The translations under genes were made by a program, and so were the position numbers. 64,000 nucleotides of DNA from Hyphomicrobium sp. 99 (GTDB taxonomy: Bacteria > Pseudomonadota > Alphaproteobacteria > Rhizobiales > Hyphomicrobiaceae): NCBI RefSeq assembly GCF_000384335.2, contig NZ_KQ031382.1, positions 1,984,001 through 2,048,000 of the forward strand, given 5' to 3'. Within the stretch, counting starts at the first letter, position 1. Every line of letters begins with the position of its first letter. The notes below the pieces were generated by a model. It did not search any database. It was not told the DNA's origin and worked only from the letters and a program-made list of their open reading frames with translations. Positions 51,951-60,936 of the stretch are shown here, in pieces.

Positions 51951-52349
51951 ATGCTCTGCTCATTTCTCCCAAACGCTGTTTCTATCTCTCCTCGCCAAAG
52001 CAACGGACGCGCGAAGAAGCGCGTTAGCTGCTGGCTTCCTCTGTTCAGCTGCCGCGACGTCATCAAGCGTAGCATGACGTCAAGCGTAGCATGACGTCGT
52101 TGCAACTCGCGATGGCCATCGAAACCAAGGTCGACAATCGCTGAAAAGACGAGCGATGAACGATGCTGTCGCCGTCTCGCAAAAGCTGGATGTCCGGCGC
52201 CCCAAATGCATCTGCTCGCCGTGACACTTTTTCCATGCGCGAATAAATCTTTCGAAAGGCCGTGCGGTATAGAACCGGGCAACGCGATTCATCTGCAGTT
52301 CGCGGTGCACTGCGCTGTTAGCGCTTGAATTCGGATACAAGGCACGACG
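51951..52349. other. Intergenic region after tRNA-Arg
   Basis: No gene. It contains a 17-base tandem duplication (52063-52096) and adjacent GACGTCA/TGACGTC inverted arms. No integrase or att-like copy of the tRNA end was seen. Confidence 0.4.
52063..52096. repeat. Exact 17-base tandem duplication
   Basis: TCAAGCGTAGCATGACG is present twice without spacer and is continued by TC. The repeat may be a recent slippage product. Confidence 0.85.
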
Positions 52350-54029
52350 ATGGAAAACCAAACGCGCGACTCCGCATTGAATGACCGCCTCGCCTTCATT
52401 GGACTTGATAGCGATCAGTGCGCGAGTATCCGCAGCATCAAAGGCATCATCGACAAGGAACTTCCAGTCGTTCTGGATGTCCTCTATCGCACCATCCAAA
52501 AGACGCCAGAAACGCGCAAATTCTTCAAGAACACGGCGCAAATGAATGGCGCGAAGAACGCCCAGATCGACCATTGGGCGTCGATAAGCTCGGGAAAATT
52601 CGACGACCAGTATGTCACCAACGTTCGCAAGGTTGGCGAGGCCCACGCACGTATCGGCCTGGAGCCGCGCTGGTACATCGGTGGCTATGCAATCATCGTT
52701 GAGCACCTCATCAAGTCCGTCGTGAAGGAGATGTGGGTAACGGGCTTCTCGTTGGGGCGCCAGAGAAAGGGCCCCGACGAAATCGGCGAATGCATCAGCG
52801 CATTGGTGAAGGCGATGATGCTCGACATGGATCTCTCGATTTCCATCTACGTCGAGGCGGCAGAACAAGCGAGATTGAAGCTCGAAAAGGAAGTGGCACT
52901 CGAAGCGGCACGCGCGCGCGATGAGGAAGCGCGGCGGGCAGCCGAGCGCAAAGCTCAGGAAGAAGCGGCCAATAGCGAGCGCACGGCAGTCTTGACTGCC
53001 ATGAGCACCGCCATTGCGAAGCTCGCCAATAAGGATTTGACGTCACGCATCGCTCTAGACCTTCCCGACGCCTATCGGGGAGTGCAACGTGAATTCGACT
53101 CCGCCGTTGAGCAGTTCGAAATCGCCCTCCAACAAGTAGCGGCAAGTGCGAACGCGATGGTGTCGGGCACCAAGGAAATCTCCACGGCGGCAGATGACCT
53201 GTCACGGCGCACCGAGCAACAGGCGGCAAGCCTCGAAGAAACCGCGGCTGCGCTGGAACAGATCACAACGATCGTAAAGAAAACCGCCGGCGAATCCTCT
53301 CATGCCCGCGATGTGGCCGCCACGGCTAAGGGAGCGGCAGAAGCAAGCCGAACAGTTGTTCGTCAGGCGGTCGACGCAATGGCCGACATCGAGAACTCCT
53401 CCAAGGAAATCGCGAAAATCATCGGCGTGATCGACGAGATTGCGTTTCAAACAAACCTGTTGGCTCTCAACGCAGGCGTGGAGGCAGCGCGCGCGGGCGA
53501 TGCAGGGCGTGGGTTCGCGGTCGTCGCATCAGAAGTCCGGGCGCTGGCACAACGCTCAGCGGACGCTGCGAAGCAGATCAAGACGCTGATCTCCCGCTCC
53601 AGCGAACAAGTGGACAACGGTGTGCGCTTCGTCTCCGACAGCGGAAAAACGTTGGAGGAAATTATTTCCCACGTGGTGAGCATCAACGAGATGATCCTGT
53701 CCATCGCTCAAGCGGCCGAACAGCAGGCAACGGGGCTGGCAGAGGTGAACGTCGCGATCAACGATCTCGACCTGACCACTCAACAAAATGCTGCGATGGT
53801 AGAAGAAACGACAGCTGCCTGCCACAGCCTCGGCCAGGAAACCGGCCAGCTCTCGCGCCTCGTCAGTGAATTTAATCTGGGGGAAAGCGGGCTGGAGTCA
53901 CTTCGCAAAGCAGCGGATCAGATGGCTTCCAAGATCAGGCCAACGTTGGTGCAATCGCCCCGCAAAAAGATTGAGCCGAAACGGCACACGGCCGCCGCTC
54001 CGGAAAAGACCGATTGGGAAGAATTCTGA
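52350..54029 (+). CDS. Globin-coupled methyl-accepting chemotaxis protein
   Basis: This 559-residue soluble receptor has an N-terminal protoglobin domain (about 1-170) with VGEAHARIGLEPRWYIGGY and proximal histidine H99. An Ala/Glu/Arg-rich coiled coil (about 180-215), a HAMP-like part and the MCP signalling domain follow, with the hairpin tip EIAFQTNLLALNAGVEAARAG (read in part). It lacks membrane helices. The C terminus DWEEF resembles the CheR-docking pentapeptide. It likely senses O2 by heme and drives aerotaxis or a related pathway. No che genes are in the window. Confidence 0.92.
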   Translation: MENQTRDSALNDRLAFIGLDSDQCASIRSIKGIIDKELPVVLDVLYRTIQKTPETRKFFKNTAQMNGAKNAQIDHWASISSGKFDDQYVTNVRKVGEAHARIGLEPRWYIGGYAIIVEHLIKSVVKEMWVTGFSLGRQRKGPDEIGECISALVKAMMLDMDLSISIYVEAAEQARLKLEKEVALEAARARDEEARRAAERKAQEEAANSERTAVLTAMSTAIAKLANKDLTSRIALDLPDAYRGVQREFDSAVEQFEIALQQVAASANAMVSGTKEISTAADDLSRRTEQQAASLEETAAALEQITTIVKKTAGESSHARDVAATAKGAAEASRTVVRQAVDAMADIENSSKEIAKIIGVIDEIAFQTNLLALNAGVEAARAGDAGRGFAVVASEVRALAQRSADAAKQIKTLISRSSEQVDNGVRFVSDSGKTLEEIISHVVSINEMILSIAQAAEQQATGLAEVNVAINDLDLTTQQNAAMVEETTAACHSLGQETGQLSRLVSEFNLGESGLESLRKAADQMASKIRPTLVQSPRKKIEPKRHTAAAPEKTDWEEF

Positions 54030-54141
54030 CCCAAAATACTTCAGGTCTGCGGGATGGCCGCCAATCGCTGCGCCGAAAAAGCAGCCATCCCGTGCGTCGG
54101 CAAGAGCTAGAGAGCTTTACGGCTCTCTGACCCATGCGCCG

Positions 54142-55092
54142 TCATGTACCGGCTCGCCAGACGATCTCACCCACCTTGATGGCCTTCGGCAGAAGACCGA
54201 GCGCGTGGAACTGATCGGCAATGCGTTGTTGTTCGGCGATAACTGCATCATCGAGCGGCTTGATGCCGTACGCTTGACGCTTCAGCGCGGCTTCGAGAAT
54301 AGGCGCAGGAATACCAGTCGGCCCGCTGAGCTGCGCCGCGGCCGCTTTGGTATCGGCCTTCACCCAATCATCGACGGCCCTCAGCTCCGAAAGCACGACA
54401 TCGATGGCTTTGGCGTTGGCCTCGGCATAGGACTTACTGGCCAAGTAGAACTGGTGATTGGAGACAATTCCCTTGCCGTCGGTCAGCACGCGAGCTTTGG
54501 CTCCGTCCTGGGCCGCAGCATAGAAGGGATCCCAAACGGCCCAGGCGTCGACCTTTCCGCTTTCGAAAGCTGCGCGCGCATCGGCAGGAGCAAGATGAAC
54601 CGGCTCGAACTCGCCGTATTTGATGCCGGCCTTTTCAAGGGCCTTAACGGCAAAGTAGTTCGAGTTTGAGCCCTTGGCGTAGGCGACTTTCTTGCCCTTG
54701 AGTTCAGCGACCGATTTGATCGGGCTGTCCTTGGGAACGAGAATGGCTTCACCCTCCGGGGCAGGCGGCTCATGCGCGACATAGACGATTGAACTTCCCG
54801 CGGCTTGAGCGAACACAGGCGGCGCTTCGCCCGTGTGTCCGAAGTCGATGGCGCCCGCATTGATGGCTTCGAGCAGCGGAGGTCCAAACGGGAATTCGGC
54901 CCAAGTGACCTTGTACCCGATCGCGGCGAGCTTGGGTTCCAGCGTTCCCTTCGCCTTGAGGAGGATGGCGTTACCGTACTTTTGATATCCGATGCGGATG
55001 ACTTTATCGTCGGCGCTTGCCGTGAGGCTGCCGAGATTTACGGCGACTGCACCAAGCGCGAGTGCGCCCAGTGCCCTGCGAGAGATTTTCAT
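54142..55092 (-). CDS. Sulfonate-type ABC substrate-binding protein
   Basis: This 316-residue protein has a Tat-like SRR start and a signal peptide ending near TASA. It fits the SsuA family: KVIRIGYQKYGNAILLKAKG, FGHTGEAPPVFAQAAG and ESGKVDAWAVWDPFY. It would capture alkanesulfonates or related organosulfur compounds. It faces left without its own permease; a remnant paralogue lies just upstream. Confidence 0.88.
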   Translation of the reverse strand: MKISRRALGALALGAVAVNLGSLTASADDKVIRIGYQKYGNAILLKAKGTLEPKLAAIGYKVTWAEFPFGPPLLEAINAGAIDFGHTGEAPPVFAQAAGSSIVYVAHEPPAPEGEAILVPKDSPIKSVAELKGKKVAYAKGSNSNYFAVKALEKAGIKYGEFEPVHLAPADARAAFESGKVDAWAVWDPFYAAAQDGAKARVLTDGKGIVSNHQFYLASKSYAEANAKAIDVVLSELRAVDDWVKADTKAAAAQLSGPTGIPAPILEAALKRQAYGIKPLDDAVIAEQQRIADQFHALGLLPKAIKVGEIVWRAGT

Positions 55093-55161
55093 GGTCTTTC
55101 CCTTTTGTTGAGAGGTTGAATGGAGCCAAATTCGTTGAAGATCCGGCTCCGCCGAACGTGA

Positions 55162-55512
55162 TTACGATTGTGATGCGCCCCACACGGCGTCTCTGACGAC
55201 GATGGGTTTTGGAATGAGGCCATGTTTTAGAAAGCGGTCTGCGAGCTGCTGCTGGGAAGCGATGATCTCGCCGTTGAGTTTTCCGATTGCGAACGTCGAC
55301 CGATTGGCCGCGATCGTCTGAATGTTAAGATCGAGGCCCGTAACCGCCGCGAGCGATTTCGCGACGTCGGCATGGTGTTCGTCAGCCCACTTGGCAGTTT
55401 CGGAGAGCCCTTCGAGCGTTTCGCGAGACCGACAGGTAAAAGACGTCTGCAATCCATTGGAAAATCCCCGCAACGAATAGCCGCCAGTTGAAATCGTCTG
55501 GCGAGCCACCAA
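55162..55512 (-). pseudogene. C-terminal remnant of an SsuA-like binding protein
   Basis: About 116 codons remain, and the last 80 match the C terminus of SsuA-type proteins (AKWADEHHADVAKSLAAVTG, ADRFLKHGLIPKPIVVRDAVW in part). The N-terminal two thirds and signal peptide are gone; the LLM gene begins on the other strand. It is most likely a deletion remnant of a duplicated gene. Confidence 0.75.
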
Positions 55513-55609
55513 GGCTGCAGGTGCGATCAGGGATCGTCTACGAAGTATTTTCGCAATCCTTATGCGAACTTTGCTTATTACGTTTGGTCAAATAGAAAAG
55601 GTTGTCTCG

Positions 55610-56941
55610 ATGAGCCGTCCACGCCAACTGCATCTCGGCGCATTCATGCGACCCGTCAGTATTCACACTGGCGCTTGGCGTTATCCGGGCGCCTATCCGG
55701 ACGCGAACTTCAACTTCGGCCATCTCAAACATTTTGCGCAAAGGCTCGAAGCGGCGAAGTTCGATGCCTTTTTCATGGCTGACCACCTGGCCGTCTTGAA
55801 CATGCCGATGGATGCCCTGAAGCGCAGCCATACGGTGACATCCTTTGAGCCGTTCACTCTGCTTTCGGCCCTCGCGGTCGCCACCGAGCGAATTGGGCTC
55901 ATCGCCACGGCGTCTACGACCTTTGATGAGCCCTTCCACATCGCCCGCCGCTTTGCATCGCTCGATCACATCAGTGCTGGTCGCGCGGGCTGGAATATCG
56001 TCACCACGGCCAATCCCGATGCCGCGTTGAACTTCGGATATGAATCACACCTCGACCACGACGCGAGGTATACCCGCGCCCGCGAATTCTTCGACGTGGT
56101 GACCGGCCTTTGGGATAGTTTCGCAGACGATGCTTTCGTGCGCGACGTCGAAGCCGGAATCTATTTTGATCCAGCTCGAATGCATGTGCTCGGCCACAAG
56201 GGCCGTGAACTTTCGGTTCGTGGTCCGCTCAATATCGCGCGGCCGGTGCAGGGGTGGCCGGTTATTGTGCAAGCCGGAGCATCGGAGCCCGGACGTCAGC
56301 TCGCTGCCGAAACGGCCGAAGTCGTGTTTGGTGCCGAGTCGACCTTGGCGGACGGGCAGCGCTTCTATTCCGATGTGAAAGGCCGAATGCAGGCCATCGG
56401 ACGGGATCCCGACGACCTCAAAATTCTGCCGGCTGCTTTCGTGATCGTCGGCGATACGATCGATGAAGCACGTGCGAAGCGCGCGCATCTTGACAGTCTC
56501 GTCCATTACGACAGCGGCATCGGTTCTCTAAACAGTATCCTCGATTATGACGTCTCGGGTTTTGATCCGGACGGACCGCTCCCGGAAATTCCGGAAACCA
56601 ATTCCAGCAAAAGCGCGCGGCAACGATTTGTCGATGCTGCACGGACGAAAAATCTCACGATCCGTCAGCTTGCTCAGAAAGCGGGTAGCTATGCGGGTCT
56701 TGCGTTCGTCGGAACACCGGCTTCGATCGCAGATGAAATGGAGAAGTGGCTCGAAACCCGAGCCTCGGACGGTTTCAATGTGATGTTCCCCTGGCTGCCC
56801 GGCGGGCTCGACGATTTCGTCGATCGAGTGGTGCCGGAACTGCAACGGCGCGGAATATTCCGCCGGGAATATGAAGGGACGACCTTGCGAGAGCATCTCG
56901 GGCTGCGCCGTCCAGAGAACCAATTCTTCAAGTCGACTTAG
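55610..56941 (+). CDS. LLM class flavin-dependent monooxygenase (NtaA/SnaA/DszA type)
   Basis: The protein is 443 residues from the ATG at 55610 (AAGG upstream). The family start is RQLHLGAFMRPVSIHTGAW. FMN-site and core motifs include FDAFFMADHL, SRAGWNIVTT-type sequence (HISAGRAGWNIVTT) and WPVIVQAGASEPGRQLAA. This group oxidises organosulfur or chelate substrates using FMNH2. Together with the ABC genes it probably releases sulfite or another S form from an organosulfur compound. Its reductase is not seen. Confidence 0.88.
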   Translation: MSRPRQLHLGAFMRPVSIHTGAWRYPGAYPDANFNFGHLKHFAQRLEAAKFDAFFMADHLAVLNMPMDALKRSHTVTSFEPFTLLSALAVATERIGLIATASTTFDEPFHIARRFASLDHISAGRAGWNIVTTANPDAALNFGYESHLDHDARYTRAREFFDVVTGLWDSFADDAFVRDVEAGIYFDPARMHVLGHKGRELSVRGPLNIARPVQGWPVIVQAGASEPGRQLAAETAEVVFGAESTLADGQRFYSDVKGRMQAIGRDPDDLKILPAAFVIVGDTIDEARAKRAHLDSLVHYDSGIGSLNSILDYDVSGFDPDGPLPEIPETNSSKSARQRFVDAARTKNLTIRQLAQKAGSYAGLAFVGTPASIADEMEKWLETRASDGFNVMFPWLPGGLDDFVDRVVPELQRRGIFRREYEGTTLREHLGLRRPENQFFKST

Positions 56942-57085
56942 GATTCGCGCTCAGAACTTAGGCACCGGCGCGCGCGGATGAGCACAAGCATTCAATCTGC
57001 GAATAACGTCATAACTTCTTCTTCGTTAAGACTGCCCGATCCGACCCTTAAGATTTCCGCTCGGGTTATCAAAGGGGATGTCACG

Positions 57086-58060
57086 ATGAATTTCTGGAAC
57101 CGAGCCCGGGCGTCGATAGCTCTGGGATTCGCGCTTATCTTATCTACCGGCGCCCACGCTGCGGATAAGCTCACTGAGATCAGGATCGACTGGGCGACAT
57201 ACAATCCTGTTTCGCTGGCGCTCAAAGACAACCAACTGCTCGAGAAAGAATTCGAGAAGGATGGGATCGCAATCCGCTGGGTCCAGTCCCTCGGCTCCAA
57301 CAAAGCACTGGAGTTTCTCAACGCGAGTTCGCTCGACTTTGGCTCGACAGCAGGCGCAGCCGCGCTCGTCGGCAAGATCAACGGCAATCCGATCAAATCG
57401 ATCTACGTCTACTCGCGTCCGGAATGGACGGCGCTCGTCACGCGGCCTGAAACTGGAATTAACACAGTCGCCGATCTCAAGGGCAAGCGCGTAGCGGCGA
57501 CACGCGGCACCGATCCGCACATCTTCCTCGTGCGCGCCCTGCAGGACGCAGGTCTGACCGAGAAGGACGTAACTGTCGTCGTTCTTCAGCATGGTGACGG
57601 CAAGGCCGCTCTGCTGCGTGGCGATGTCGATGCGTGGGCTGGCCTCGATCCTCTCATGGCGTCCGCCGAGATTGAGAACGGCGCGAAACTCTTCTTTAGA
57701 AACCGCGAAGCCAACAGCTGGGGCGTGCTCAACGTTCGCGAAGCATTCGCCAACGATCATCCCGATATCGTCAAGCGCGTGCTCGCGACGTACGAAAAAG
57801 CCCGTGAATGGTCTCTTGCCAATCCGGCAGAGCTTCAAAAGCTGCTCGTGACGGCGACCAAGCTTCCTGAGGCGGTCATTGCGAAGCAGCTCAAGGAGCG
57901 CACCGATCTTTCCTACTCGAAGATCGGAACGGCGCAGAGAGACACGATCTTGGCTGCCGGTCTCGCGCTTCAGAAAGCCGAGGTCATCAAGCCGGATGTC
58001 AATGTTTCGGCTGCCGTCGACTCACTGATCGACGCCAAATTCTCGACCGCGTCCAACTAG
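57086..58060 (+). CDS. Aliphatic sulfonate ABC substrate-binding protein
   Basis: The protein is 324 residues from the ATG at 57086 (GGGGA upstream); the longer frame to 56978 is rejected. The signal peptide ends near AHA-ADK. It has ASSLDFGSTAGAAALVGKIN and RGDVDAWAGLDPL. It begins a three-gene ABC operon after the LLM gene. Confidence 0.88.
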   Translation: MNFWNRARASIALGFALILSTGAHAADKLTEIRIDWATYNPVSLALKDNQLLEKEFEKDGIAIRWVQSLGSNKALEFLNASSLDFGSTAGAAALVGKINGNPIKSIYVYSRPEWTALVTRPETGINTVADLKGKRVAATRGTDPHIFLVRALQDAGLTEKDVTVVVLQHGDGKAALLRGDVDAWAGLDPLMASAEIENGAKLFFRNREANSWGVLNVREAFANDHPDIVKRVLATYEKAREWSLANPAELQKLLVTATKLPEAVIAKQLKERTDLSYSKIGTAQRDTILAAGLALQKAEVIKPDVNVSAAVDSLIDAKFSTASN

Positions 58061-58066
58061 CAGCCA

Positions 58067-58909
58067 ATGACCACTGCAGAGCAAGCCGGTCTTTCGATTG
58101 AGGAAGGACCGAATACGATAGCCCGCCGCCCGAACTGGGTGGGCGGGCTTTCCCCTTTCATCGCCGGTCTTATTGTGCCCCTGACACTTGGCCTCGGTTG
58201 GGAAATCGCGGTTCGCACGGGAATTGCCGAAGGGCGCCTCGTGCCGCCGCCGTCGCGGATCGCCAATACGATATTGGAACTCGCGCGTGCGGGAGATTTG
58301 TCGCTCCATATCAAGGCGACATGCCTGCGCGTGCTTGCCGGCTTCAGCGCTGGAACTCTAGCTGGCACATTGCTCGGAGCGATCGCCGGCTATTCGTCCC
58401 TCATGCGCGGCCTCGTCGATCCGACGCTGCAGTCTTTGAGAGCGGTTCCTTCAATTGCGTGGGTTCCGCTCTTCATTCTCTGGTTCGGAATCTTCGAGGC
58501 CTCCAAGGTCACTCTCATAGCGGTCGGAGTCTTCTTCCCCGTTTATCTCGGTGTTCTCGGCGCCATTCTTTCAGTCGATCGAAAGATCGTTGAAGTTGGT
58601 CGCGTCTTTCGACTGTCGCCGGTCGCGATCACAACTCGCGTGCTCCTGCCGTCGATCCTCCCGGCGTATGTCCTCGCGCTCCGCGGTGGCCTCGGCCTTG
58701 GCTGGATGTTCGTCGTTGCTGCCGAGTTCATGGGTGCTTCTGAGGGGCTGGGCTATCTCCTCGTTGATGGTCAGCAACTCGGCAAGCCCGAGCAGATCGT
58801 GACCGCCACGCTGATATTCGCGATTCTCGGCAAGACCTCCGACTGGCTTCTCTCCACCGCCACCGCGCCGCTCCTCCGCTGGCAAGACACTTTCTCGAAC
58901 AGCAAATAA
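58067..58909 (+). CDS. ABC transporter permease (SsuC-like)
   Basis: The 280-residue protein has about six helices. The ATPase-coupling EAA loop reads EVGRVFRLSPVAITTRVLLPSILP (in part). It is seven bases after the binding-protein gene and seven before the ATPase gene. Confidence 0.9.
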   Translation: MTTAEQAGLSIEEGPNTIARRPNWVGGLSPFIAGLIVPLTLGLGWEIAVRTGIAEGRLVPPPSRIANTILELARAGDLSLHIKATCLRVLAGFSAGTLAGTLLGAIAGYSSLMRGLVDPTLQSLRAVPSIAWVPLFILWFGIFEASKVTLIAVGVFFPVYLGVLGAILSVDRKIVEVGRVFRLSPVAITTRVLLPSILPAYVLALRGGLGLGWMFVVAAEFMGASEGLGYLLVDGQQLGKPEQIVTATLIFAILGKTSDWLLSTATAPLLRWQDTFSNSK

Positions 58910-58915
58910 AGGCCA

Positions 58916-59671
58916 ATGCTAGAAGCGCGAAAGATCGGGAAGACCTATGCCAACGGCACCGTCGCTCTCCACAACGTCTCGTTGAACGTCGCCGCGGGCG
59001 AGATCCTCGCCATCGTTGGCGGCTCGGGATGCGGAAAGAGCACCTTGCTCCGCGTGCTCTCAGGCCTTGAAAAACCATCCTCGGGCTCGGTCCGGGTTGA
59101 CGGAGCTGAGATCGAGTCACCGCATCCCGCCGTCGGCATCATCTTTCAAGAACCGCGCTTGATGCCGTGGCTAACAGTCCGGCAAAATGTCAGCTTCGGT
59201 CTGGCCCACCTTTCCAAAGGCGAAAGGCAGGATCTCGTCGAAACGTCTTTGAAGCGCGTTGGCCTCGCCGATTACGGTGGTCGCTGGCCGCGCGAGCTTT
59301 CAGGCGGACAAAGTCAAAGGGTATCGATCGCGCGCGCCCTCGTCACGAAACCGAGGGTTCTCCTCCTTGATGAGCCTTTCTCGGCACTCGATGCCTTCAC
59401 ACGCGTCGAGCTTCAGGATCACTTGCTTGAGCTTTGGGCGGACACTCGACCAACGCTCGTGCTCGTCACGCACGATATCGAAGAGGCTGTCGCACTGGCC
59501 ACGCGCCTTGTCGTTCTGAAGCCGTCTCCGGGCCGGATTGCGACGACATTCGACGTCCAGCTCGATCGCCCCCGAAACCGCCTCGCGAACTCATTCGGAG
59601 AGGAGAAAAGGCGGGTCCTCGCCGCGCTGGACGATTCCCGCTCAGAGCGTCACGCGCGAGTACCTGGATAA
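58916..59671 (+). CDS. ABC transporter ATP-binding protein (SsuB-like)
   Basis: The 251-residue ATPase has Walker A GGSGCGKST (about 38-46), Q-loop FQEPRLMPW, signature LSGGQSQRVSIARAL, Walker B VLLLDEPFSALD and the switch histidine in LVTHDIEEA. It powers the sulfonate-type transporter. Confidence 0.93.
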   Translation: MLEARKIGKTYANGTVALHNVSLNVAAGEILAIVGGSGCGKSTLLRVLSGLEKPSSGSVRVDGAEIESPHPAVGIIFQEPRLMPWLTVRQNVSFGLAHLSKGERQDLVETSLKRVGLADYGGRWPRELSGGQSQRVSIARALVTKPRVLLLDEPFSALDAFTRVELQDHLLELWADTRPTLVLVTHDIEEAVALATRLVVLKPSPGRIATTFDVQLDRPRNRLANSFGEEKRRVLAALDDSRSERHARVPG

Positions 59672-59931
59672 ATTTTCCAATCCGGTCGCCCCGATAAGCA
59701 GCCGGTTCATAAGCTATGCAGTTCTTCTTATTTCCTGGAGATATTTCCGCTGTCTACGGTTCTACGTGATAAGGACTTATACTCGCGGGGAATTTTATGT
59801 CCGATTCTACCCTGACGCGTGCCTGCTATCGGCGCGCCGCAAGTGGCTTGGTCTTTGTACCGGTCCAGGGGGTGACCCCAGAGGACGCCGATCGCGCGAT
59901 TTTCCCTGGCGTGATGTCGCAGGCCTAACAC
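59672..59931. promoter_or_regulatory. Spacer before the serine acetyltransferase with GATAAG-type half-sites
   Basis: ATAAG (59709-59713) and CTTAT (59727-59731) are followed by ATAAG-GA-CTTAT (59769-59780). The same GATAAG element recurs as a dyad before the encapsulin gene. A sulfur regulator might bind here. No gene is supported. Confidence 0.3.
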
Positions 59932-60843
59932 ATGCTCTCACCTTGGAATATCGATGACATCGTAGCGGAGCTTCGCGAGGCGAGGGGGCGCAGCAAACGC
60001 GTCGTCTTGGCCGGAAATCGAAGAGCGCCGCTCCCCAGTCCACCGAAGCTGCAGCGGGTTGTGGAAGGAATTTACGCAGCGCTCTTTCCGCGTCACGCAG
60101 GCGCGATCGACCACAGCGACGAGGGGCTCGCCGTCTTCGTCAGCAATTCACTCAATGAGGCGCTAAGCGTCCTCATCGAACAAGTGAGGCGAGAACACGC
60201 GTTCATCGACGAGAGCCGCGCCGAGCATGACTCGCCCCTTACACCGGATGAGATTGTCGCTGCTTTTGCGCGCGCTCTTCCGGGAATTTATGAGACGCTC
60301 GAAAGCGACGTTCGTGCTGCCTATGACGGCGATCCCTCGGCCAAGAGCACGGAAGAAGTACTCCTCAGTTTTCCAGGCATAAGAGCCATAGTTCACCACA
60401 GAATCGCCCACGCGCTTCATACGCTTGGAGCGCCTGTAATCGCGCGCATCATCGCCGAACTCGCACATTCCCAAACCGGCATAGACATTCACCCCGGCGC
60501 AAAAATCGGAGGCAGCTTCTTCATCGACCACGGGACAGGGGTCGTGATCGGCGAGACGGCCGTCATCGGCGAGCGTGTCCGCCTCTATCAAGCAGTGACA
60601 CTCGGCGCGAAACGCTTCTCGATCGACGAGGGTGGCGCGCTCGTCAAAGGCCAGCCCAGGCATCCGATCGTCGAGGACGACGTCGTCATCTACGCCGGCG
60701 CCACCATTCTCGGGCGCATCACCATCGGCCGCGGCTCTTCGATCGGCGGCAATGTGTGGCTAACCCGTAGCGTCCCGCCCGCGAGCAATATCGTGCAGGC
60801 TCAGGTTCGCAGCGAAACCTTCGATCACGGCGCTGGAATATAA
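59932..60843 (+). CDS. Serine O-acetyltransferase (EpsC/SrpH type)
   Basis: The 303-residue protein has the SAT helical domain (LESDVRAAYDGDPSAK) then hexapeptide repeats (HSQTGIDIHPGAKIGGSFFIDHG, read in part; TILGRITIGRGSSIGGN). It makes O-acetylserine from serine and acetyl-CoA, the acceptor for sulfide in cysteine synthesis. A SAT gene next to encapsulin and desulfurase is the hallmark layout of family 2A encapsulin loci. Confidence 0.92.
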   Translation: MLSPWNIDDIVAELREARGRSKRVVLAGNRRAPLPSPPKLQRVVEGIYAALFPRHAGAIDHSDEGLAVFVSNSLNEALSVLIEQVRREHAFIDESRAEHDSPLTPDEIVAAFARALPGIYETLESDVRAAYDGDPSAKSTEEVLLSFPGIRAIVHHRIAHALHTLGAPVIARIIAELAHSQTGIDIHPGAKIGGSFFIDHGTGVVIGETAVIGERVRLYQAVTLGAKRFSIDEGGALVKGQPRHPIVEDDVVIYAGATILGRITIGRGSSIGGNVWLTRSVPPASNIVQAQVRSETFDHGAGI

Positions 60844-60860
60844 TTCTAATTTCGGAGGGG

Positions 60861-60890
60861 TTGACGGGCTTATCATTTCTAACGATAAGC
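60861..60890 (+). promoter_or_regulatory. Encapsulin promoter with an overlapping dyad operator
   Basis: TTGACG (60861-60866), 17 bases, then GATAAG (60884-60889) make a fair -35/-10 pair. The dyad GCTTATC (60868-60874) and GATAAGC (60884-60890) overlaps the spacer and -10, so a bound dimer would block or tune initiation. Confidence 0.55.
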
Positions 60891-60936
60891 ATATATCGGA
60901 ATTTGATGCGACAATATAACAGATAGCGAGACAGGT

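Noticed and set aside
51874..52349. Genomic island attachment site at tRNA-Arg
   Set aside because: No integrase, no direct repeat of the tRNA 3' end and no mobile genes follow.
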